Of a DNA stretch of 64,000 bases, positions 59,401 through 64,000 are shown in pieces (position 1 is the first letter of the stretch; each line of letters starts with the position of its first letter). The stretch comes from Prevotella sp. UBA4217. GTDB lineage: Bacteria > Bacteroidota > Bacteroidia > Bacteroidales > Bacteroidaceae. The stretch is taken from assembly GCA_002379425.1 (NCBI GenBank), contig DFTH01000004.1, forward strand, positions 73,207 to 137,206. Direction: 5' to 3'. The notes below the pieces were generated by a model. That model searched no databases and was not told where the DNA came from. It saw only the letters and a list, made by a program, of their open reading frames with translations. Made by a program: the position numbers and the translations under genes.

Positions 59401-59833
59401 CGTAGCAAGAATAGACAAGTGGTTGTGGGCAGCGCGCATCTTCAAGACGCGATCCATCGCTGCCGATGCCTGTAAGAACGGACGTGTCACCATTAAGGGC
59501 GTGAACGTGAAACCCTCCCACACTGTGAAGGCTGGTGAGGTGGTCGCTGTGCGCAAGCCTCCTGTGACTTACTCCTTCAAGATACTGAAGACTATAGAGC
59601 AGAGAGTGGGGGCGAAACTGCTGCCCGAAATCTATGAGAACGTGACGACGCCTGACCAGTATGAGTTGCTGGAGATGAACCGCATCAGTGGTTTTGTCAA
59701 TAGGGCCAGGGGTACTGGGCGTCCGACTAAGAAGGACCGTCGTGCCATGGATGCGTTCGTGGGCCCTGCCCTGGACGGGGACTATGACAGTTTCTTTGGA
59801 GACGACTGGGATGAAGACGATGATGAAGAATAA
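59393..59833 (+). CDS. S4-domain RNA-binding protein (Hsp15/HslR-like)
   Basis: The 146-aa protein has an N-terminal S4 domain ('[20 protein letters not shown]', '[20 protein letters not shown]'), as in Hsp15, which binds stalled 50S-peptidyl-tRNA complexes. A Bacteroidetes-type extension with '[19 protein letters not shown]' and a strongly acidic end '[10 protein letters not shown]' follows. The position after pth fits a ribosome-rescue role. Confidence 0.88.
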   Translation: MGDVARIDKWLWAARIFKTRSIAADACKNGRVTIKGVNVKPSHTVKAGEVVAVRKPPVTYSFKILKTIEQRVGAKLLPEIYENVTTPDQYELLEMNRISGFVNRARGTGRPTKKDRRAMDAFVGPALDGDYDSFFGDDWDEDDDEE

Positions 59834-59847
59834 AAAGTAATAGTTCT

Positions 59848-60831
59848 ATGTTGATCAACATTGTTTATATCATTGTGGGTGTGGCCCTCGTATTATGGGG
59901 GGCTGACAGGCTGACGGAAGGTGCCTCGTCGCTGGCTCGTGGCATGCATGTGCCAGAGATTGTCATTGGCCTCACCATCGTGGCAGCAGGCACGTCGGCA
60001 CCAGAACTGTTCGTCAGTATGGTGTCTGCCTTAAAAGGTACTTCCGACCTGGCTGTGGGTAATGTGATTGGCTCAAACATCTTCAATACGATGCTTATCG
60101 TGGGCTGCTCTGCTGTCGTGGCTCCCATGGCCGTATCCCCCTCCACGGTGAAGAAGGACGTACCCTTCGCAGTGTTCGCGTCCGTCGTGCTGTTCCTGCT
60201 TTGCTTCGATGATATGGACTCTCCTCACCTCTGGGGTAACGAGATCAGCAGGAGCGACGGTATCATCCTGCTGGTGGGCTTCCTGATCTTCATGATCTAT
60301 ACCTTCCAGAGTGCCAAGAAACAGGGCCTGATGCCTACGGAAGAGGAACTCGAGGACAATCGTGAACTGCCCAACGACTATTCTGGGCTCTGGCGTAACA
60401 TCTGCTTCATCATCCTGGGTCTGGCCTGCCTGATCGTGGGTAGCGATCTCTTCGTGGATGCTGCCTCATACGTCGCCTATCGCTATGGCGTCCGCCAGAG
60501 TGTCGTAGGCCTGACGATCGTGGCAGGTGGCACGTCGCTGCCCGAACTGGCCACGAGCGTGGTGGCAGCCTATAAGGGACGCTCTGCCATTGCCATCGGC
60601 AACGTGCTGGGGTCGAATGTCTTCAACATCCTGATGGTGCTGGGTGCCACTGCCGTGATCCATCCCATGCGCATCATGGGTATCACCATCGTCGATCTGA
60701 TGATGATGCTGGTGAGCGTAGGCATCCTCTGGCTCTTCGCCTACACCAAATACTCTGTCTCGCGCAGGGAGGGTGCTGTGCTGATCCTGGGCTTTGCAGT
60801 CTATATGGGCTGGCTGCTCTACCTATTATAA
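59848..60831 (+). CDS. Calcium/sodium antiporter (YrbG/CaCA family)
   Basis: The 327-aa protein has two inverted Na/Ca-exchanger repeats: 'LTIVAAGTSAPELFVSMVSA' with 'GNVIGSNIFNTMLIVG', and 'LTIVAGGTSLPELATSVVAA' with 'GNVLGSNVFNILMVLG'. The acidic residues of both alpha repeats are intact. It has about ten membrane segments and a cytoplasmic loop after residue 150. It exchanges cations (Ca, Na or K) across the inner membrane. Possibly co-transcribed with the S4 gene (14-bp gap). Confidence 0.92.
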   Translation: MLINIVYIIVGVALVLWGADRLTEGASSLARGMHVPEIVIGLTIVAAGTSAPELFVSMVSALKGTSDLAVGNVIGSNIFNTMLIVGCSAVVAPMAVSPSTVKKDVPFAVFASVVLFLLCFDDMDSPHLWGNEISRSDGIILLVGFLIFMIYTFQSAKKQGLMPTEEELEDNRELPNDYSGLWRNICFIILGLACLIVGSDLFVDAASYVAYRYGVRQSVVGLTIVAGGTSLPELATSVVAAYKGRSAIAIGNVLGSNVFNILMVLGATAVIHPMRIMGITIVDLMMMLVSVGILWLFAYTKYSVSRREGAVLILGFAVYMGWLLYLL

Positions 60832-60839
60832 GAAAAAAC

Positions 60840-60897
60840 AAGGGGTACTTGCAAACGCCAATGATAGTCATTGGCCGACCCCCTTTAACAAAACAAG
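60840..60897 (+). ncRNA. Possible pseudoknot leader RNA before queuosine genes
   Basis: The stem AAGGGG (60840-60845) can pair with CCCCTT (60880-60885), or in another register GGGGT with ACCCC. Inside it sits a perfect 8-bp hairpin GCCAATGA-TAG-TCATTGGC (60857-60875). The loop bases CTTG (60848-60851) can pair with CAAG (60894-60897) across an A-rich linker, five bases before the ATG at 60902. This H-type pseudoknot plan resembles preQ1 riboswitches in outline, and the genes downstream handle queuosine precursors. It does not match a riboswitch class I know by sequence. Confidence 0.4.
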
Positions 60898-60901
60898 AAT
60901 T

Positions 60902-61594
60902 ATGGAACAAAAGAATGAACAGAAGATCAGTGTGCTGTTTATGCTTTACGGCATACTGTTCTGCGTCTGCCTGATTACGGCAAACGTACTTGAGACAAAA
61001 CAAATCTCGTTTGGACCAGCAAACATGACGGCTGGACTGATCGTCTTCCCCGTGAGTTACATCATCAACGACGTGGTGTGCGAGGTGTGGGGCTATGGGC
61101 GCACGCGGCTGCTCATCTGGCTGGGCTTCGCCATGAACTTCCTCTTCGTCACCTTCGGCGCCATCGCTGACTGGATCCCTGGGGCTTCCTATTGGGATGG
61201 TGAGGAGGGCTTCCACCAGATATTCGGACTGGCTCCGAGGATCGCAGGGGCATCGTTCCTGGCCTTCCTCGCAGGATCGTTTGTCAATGCCTACGTGATG
61301 AGCCGCATGAAACTCTCCTCGGGAGGCAGGAACTTCTCCTATCGTGCCGTGCTGAGCACGATCTTTGGCGAACTGACAGACTCCATCATCTTCTTCCCAC
61401 TGGCGCTGGGTGGCGTGATCCCCTGGGAGGAGATGCCCTCGCTGGTGATCACGCAGGTGTCGCTGAAGACCCTCTATGAGATCGTCGCACTCCCTGTCAC
61501 CAGGCGCGTGGTGAGATATACCAAGGAGCACGACCACGAGGATGTCTTCGATCGCAATATTGCATATAATATATTTAAGGTAAACGAACTATGA
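60902..61594 (+). CDS. yhhQ: Queuosine precursor transporter (YhhQ family)
   Basis: The start at 60902 ('[20 protein letters not shown]') follows the structured leader. The 230-aa membrane protein has about six helices and family motifs '[12 protein letters not shown]', '[22 protein letters not shown]' and '[16 protein letters not shown]'. It takes up queuosine precursors (preQ0 or preQ1). The stop overlaps the queF start (ATGA), so import and reduction of preQ0 are coupled genetically. Confidence 0.92.
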   Translation: MEQKNEQKISVLFMLYGILFCVCLITANVLETKQISFGPANMTAGLIVFPVSYIINDVVCEVWGYGRTRLLIWLGFAMNFLFVTFGAIADWIPGASYWDGEEGFHQIFGLAPRIAGASFLAFLAGSFVNAYVMSRMKLSSGGRNFSYRAVLSTIFGELTDSIIFFPLALGGVIPWEEMPSLVITQVSLKTLYEIVALPVTRRVVRYTKEHDHEDVFDRNIAYNIFKVNEL

Positions 61595-62049
61595 GGGAAC
61601 AAGAAGGATTACAAGCCCTTGGCAAGAAGACTGAGTATCGCATGGACTATGCCCCAGAGGTGCTGGAGACATTCGTGAACAAGCATCCGGATAACGACTA
61701 CTGGGTGCAGTTCAACTGTCCAGAGTTTACGTCGCTCTGTCCCATCACAGGACAGCCCGACTTTGCGGAGATCAAGATTCTCTATATCCCTGGCGAGCGG
61801 ATGGTGGAGTCGAAGAGCCTGAAACTCTACCTCTTCTCGTTCCGTAACCATGGCGACTTCCACGAAGACTGCGTGAACACGATCATGAAGGACCTGGTGC
61901 GCCTGATGGATCCCAAATATATTGAGGTCGTTGGCCTGTTCACGCCCCGTGGTGGCATCTCTATCTATCCCTACGCCAACTACGGGCGCCCTGGAACGAA
62001 ATACGAGCAATTAGCCGAACAACGGTTGCTCAGCCATCAGGCGGTATAG
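61591..62049 (+). CDS. queF: NADPH-dependent 7-cyano-7-deazaguanine reductase
   Basis: The 152-aa enzyme of the short (YkvM-type) QueF class has the catalytic Cys in '[16 protein letters not shown]' and the substrate and NADPH motif '[21 protein letters not shown]'. It reduces preQ0 to preQ1 in queuosine synthesis. Its last 20 bases overlap, tail to tail, the small gene on the other strand. queC, often found between yhhQ and queF in relatives, is absent here. Confidence 0.95.
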   Translation: MREQEGLQALGKKTEYRMDYAPEVLETFVNKHPDNDYWVQFNCPEFTSLCPITGQPDFAEIKILYIPGERMVESKSLKLYLFSFRNHGDFHEDCVNTIMKDLVRLMDPKYIEVVGLFTPRGGISIYPYANYGRPGTKYEQLAEQRLLSHQAV

Positions 62050-62419
62050 CGGTTATTTCGGGTTGCGAAGCCTGTGGCGGTAATTGTTCCTTCAGCACTT
62101 TTATCTCGTGCTCATAGTCCTTGCCTGTTGACTGCAGCAGTTCTATTTTCTGCTCCGCCTGATAGATATGTTCAATGTTCTTGTCGATGATGCCCTTATA
62201 TTCCTTTGCTTTTCTGGATAGATAGACTACGGCGAGTAGTGCCAGCCCCATTGCTGAGAGTGCTGCGATGGCGATCGTCAGCCACAGGTTCTTGCGCTCC
62301 GTCAGCGCCTTTTCCGTGATGGCAGCATCGTAGCGGTGCTGATAGTTGGAAGAATGATCACAAGAAAAAAGGATGATAAATAGAAGTAAATAATAGAGTC
62401 TTATGTGGTAAATTAACAA
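62030..62419 (-). CDS. Small lipoprotein-like membrane protein with coiled coil
   Basis: The minus-strand frame of 129 codons reads '[19 protein letters not shown]' near its start, a lipobox-like signal. A membrane helix (about 46-66, '[20 protein letters not shown]') and a coiled coil to about residue 112 ('[20 protein letters not shown]') follow. No ATG exists in frame before the signal; a TTG at 62419 or an ATA just before 'RLYYLL' could serve. The layout resembles the stub of Bacteroidetes TPR or sensor proteins lacking their sensor part. The much longer open frame further upstream on this strand is only the reverse of the serpin gene. It could be a decayed gene. Confidence 0.5.
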   Translation of the reverse strand: MLIYHIRLYYLLLFIILFSCDHSSNYQHRYDAAITEKALTERKNLWLTIAIAALSAMGLALLAVVYLSRKAKEYKGIIDKNIEHIYQAEQKIELLQSTGKDYEHEIKVLKEQLPPQASQPEITAIPPDG

Positions 62420-62451
62420 TGCGACGCCTCCTGAATGATTTTTCAAAAAAG

Positions 62452-62483
62452 TTTGGAAGTTATGTGCCTTATTCTTATCTTTG
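62452..62483 (+). promoter_or_regulatory. Canonical upstream promoter for serpin gene
   Basis: TTTG (62452-62455), a 20-bp spacer, TATCTTTG (62476-62483). Transcription would start about 130 bp before the serpin ATG. Confidence 0.7.
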
Positions 62484-62592
62484 CTACAACAAAACCAATA
62501 CCCAGGTGATGATTTGACAGAATTAATTTGTATGTGTGTTAAATATGTATAAATAATCTCTCGTTCATGCAGTGTTTTTGCTGTTTTGGAGT

Positions 62593-62600
62593 TATATTTG
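62593..62600 (+). promoter_or_regulatory. Second -7 box near serpin start
   Basis: TATATTTG, 23 bp before the ATG at 62624; no -33 box at normal spacing. Confidence 0.5.
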
Positions 62601-62623
62601 TGAAACTGTTTATATTGGCAATT

Positions 62624-63985
62624 ATGAAAAAAGTGATTCTTAACGTTGGAATGTTGCTGTTGGCAATGGGATTGCTGACGGCTTGCAGTAGTGGGAATGA
62701 TGTGGTGGAGGTTCCTGATCAGCCGAAACAGGAACAGCCGAAGCCCGACAATCCCAAGGAGGACGAGGATGAGTCGGAAACCCCTGATCCCGAAGACGGC
62801 ATGGTGGTGGATATGCTGCCTCAGACCCGTGCCATTCAATTGACGGCGGAGCAACTGGCATTTGCCAAGAAGAACAACGACTTCACCTTTAACCTCTATC
62901 GTGCCATCCATGATGCTCAGCAGGAAAGGAAGAGCATCGTCACCTCGCCGCTGAGCGTGACCTACGTGATGGGAATGCTCAACGACGGAGCCGCAGGAAA
63001 GACTGAAGAGGAGATTACGCGTGTGCTGGGCTTCGGGGCTGGCGACAAGGCTGCCGTCAATGCCTATTGTCAGGCTCTTATCCAGCAGGCACCGCTGGCT
63101 GATCCCTCCGTCACACTTCAGATTGCCAACATCGTGGCGGCAGATCAGGATGTGGTTTTGGAGGATACCTATAAGCAGAATATGAGTGATTACTACGAGG
63201 CCGATGTGGCTTCGCTCGACTTCTCGGAACCCGCCTCGCTCGACTATCTCAACGGCTGGTGCAACGAGAAGAGCGAGGGCATGATTCCGAAGATTATCGA
63301 CCAACTGAGTCCAGAGGCCAAACTCGTGCTGATGAATGCCATCTACTTCAAGGCCACATGGACGGAGAAGTTCGACGAGCAGGATACGAAGGAAGAGACA
63401 TTCACCAAGGCCGACGGCACTGCCGCCACGGTCCCCATGATGTATCGGAACGCGCTGATCCAGTATGGTGCCAACGACGTCTTCTCGTCGGTATGCTTGC
63501 CTTTCGGCAGCGGCGACAAGTACAGGATGTACGTGCTGCTTCCCTCTGAGGGCAAGACGGTGGATGATGTCGTCAAGGCGCTTACCAATGACTATTGGGA
63601 AAGGAACATGCCAGTCGGAAATGCCGTCGTGGATCTGAAGTTGCCTCGCTTCAAGACAAACAGCGACATCAGACTGAATGATCTCATCAGCCAGTTGGGT
63701 GCTCCTTCGATGTTCGACAGCGAGAAGGCCGATTTCGCAGGTATCAGCAAGAACTACAAGGAGTTGTACGTCAGTCTGCTGAAGCAGAAGGCCGCCATAG
63801 AGGTTTCGGAAGAGGGTACGAAGGCAAGTGCCGTGACAGTAGCCATGATGGCAGGCACTGCAGGCCCTGTGGATTATGAGAATGCCACCTTCCATGCCAA
63901 TCGTCCGTTTGTCTATCTGATCCAGGAATGGGACACCAGGGCCATCTTCTTCATTGGAGCCTACGAAGGCGACACTGTGTCTTAG
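62624..63985 (+). CDS. Serpin-family protease inhibitor lipoprotein
   Basis: The start at 62624 gives a lipoprotein signal ('MLLLAMGLLTACSSGND'). A Pro/Glu/Asp-rich linker (about 28-60) and a full serpin domain follow ('SIVTSPLSVTYVMGMLNDGA', 'LMNAIYFKATWTEKFDEQDT', 'VCLPFGSGDKYRMYVLLP', 'FHANRPFVYLIQE'). The reactive-centre hinge 'EEGTKASAVTVAMMAGTAGP' has the small residues needed for insertion, so an inhibitory serpin is likely. The protein is 453 aa. Surface lipoprotein serpins of oral and gut Bacteroidetes protect against host or neighbour serine or cysteine proteases. The bait residue cannot be set with confidence. Confidence 0.93.
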   Translation: MKKVILNVGMLLLAMGLLTACSSGNDVVEVPDQPKQEQPKPDNPKEDEDESETPDPEDGMVVDMLPQTRAIQLTAEQLAFAKKNNDFTFNLYRAIHDAQQERKSIVTSPLSVTYVMGMLNDGAAGKTEEEITRVLGFGAGDKAAVNAYCQALIQQAPLADPSVTLQIANIVAADQDVVLEDTYKQNMSDYYEADVASLDFSEPASLDYLNGWCNEKSEGMIPKIIDQLSPEAKLVLMNAIYFKATWTEKFDEQDTKEETFTKADGTAATVPMMYRNALIQYGANDVFSSVCLPFGSGDKYRMYVLLPSEGKTVDDVVKALTNDYWERNMPVGNAVVDLKLPRFKTNSDIRLNDLISQLGAPSMFDSEKADFAGISKNYKELYVSLLKQKAAIEVSEEGTKASAVTVAMMAGTAGPVDYENATFHANRPFVYLIQEWDTRAIFFIGAYEGDTVS

Positions 63986-64000
63986 CCTGAAATAGGTTGA

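Noticed and set aside
62420-63895. Long minus-strand frame joined to the small coiled-coil gene
   Set aside because: This part is antisense to the serpin and intergenic DNA; only the last 129 codons (62030-62419) show protein-like features.

Overview
The window looks like chromosomal DNA of a Prevotella-type member of the Bacteroidales. Many genes are preceded by the Bacteroidetes promoter -7 box (TAnnTTTG), several with a TTTG/TTG -33 box 18-21 bp upstream, and most lack a Shine-Dalgarno sequence. The gene content fits: propeller sensors of the hybrid two-component type, BACON-GH16, a fimbrillin-like lipoprotein, a 290-residue primary sigma factor, a nusB-yajC-ybbR-coaE cluster, and TRL, DUF4230 and DUF4890-type proteins. 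I saw no rRNA, tRNA or CRISPR array.

Layout. Positions 1-27,000 are an accessory carbohydrate region. It holds a truncated tandem-CBM surface protein with a GH16 lipoprotein, a UDP-xylose synthase, a GH3 beta-glucosidase, a LuxR-type response regulator, a LacI regulator, two paralogous propeller sensors that lack most signalling domains, a PA14-containing GH31, a GH2, and a YicI-like GH31. GH31, GH2 and GH3 together suggest xyloglucan oligosaccharide breakdown; GH16 with the CBM protein suggests beta-glucan. No SusC/SusD pair lies in the window. Within this region, 19,600-24,550 is gene-poor. It contains palindromes, a G9 tract before a fimbrillin-type operon with an unlisted 41-aa peptide gene, a 60-bp duplicated terminator, REP-like palindromes, a degraded surface-protein fragment, a 42-aa membrane peptide gene with its own promoter, and a frameshifted AraC remnant.

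Positions 27,000-41,200 are mostly core functions: rpoD, a metallo-beta-lactamase-fold protein with a TPR histidine kinase, TrmO, a pseudokinase-like protein, an AGCS symporter, two DUF4230 proteins, a Cys/His-rich periplasmic protein, and lysS-gpsA-pgi-HAD. Positions 41,300-49,200 are one long operon: two ROK-family proteins with altered ATP-binding motifs, followed by menaquinone genes menI-menF-menD-menB-menC-menE. aroB diverges from a large Gly-rich outer-membrane barrel protein. Positions 53,400-58,000 (minus strand) carry small envelope proteins and the nusB cluster. Positions 58,100-62,050 carry rplY-pth-S4 protein, a cation antiporter and a queuosine pair (transporter plus QueF) behind a possible pseudoknot leader. 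The window ends with a small coiled-coil lipoprotein-like gene and a serpin lipoprotein.

The items I consider most worth following are the possible pseudoknot leader before the queuosine genes, the two kinase-less propeller sensors sharing a C-terminal tail, the pseudokinase at 31.4 kb, the degenerate ROK pair tied to menaquinone synthesis, and the possibly phase-variable fimbrillin promoter with its small peptide gene. All functional assignments come from reading motifs, not from database searches.
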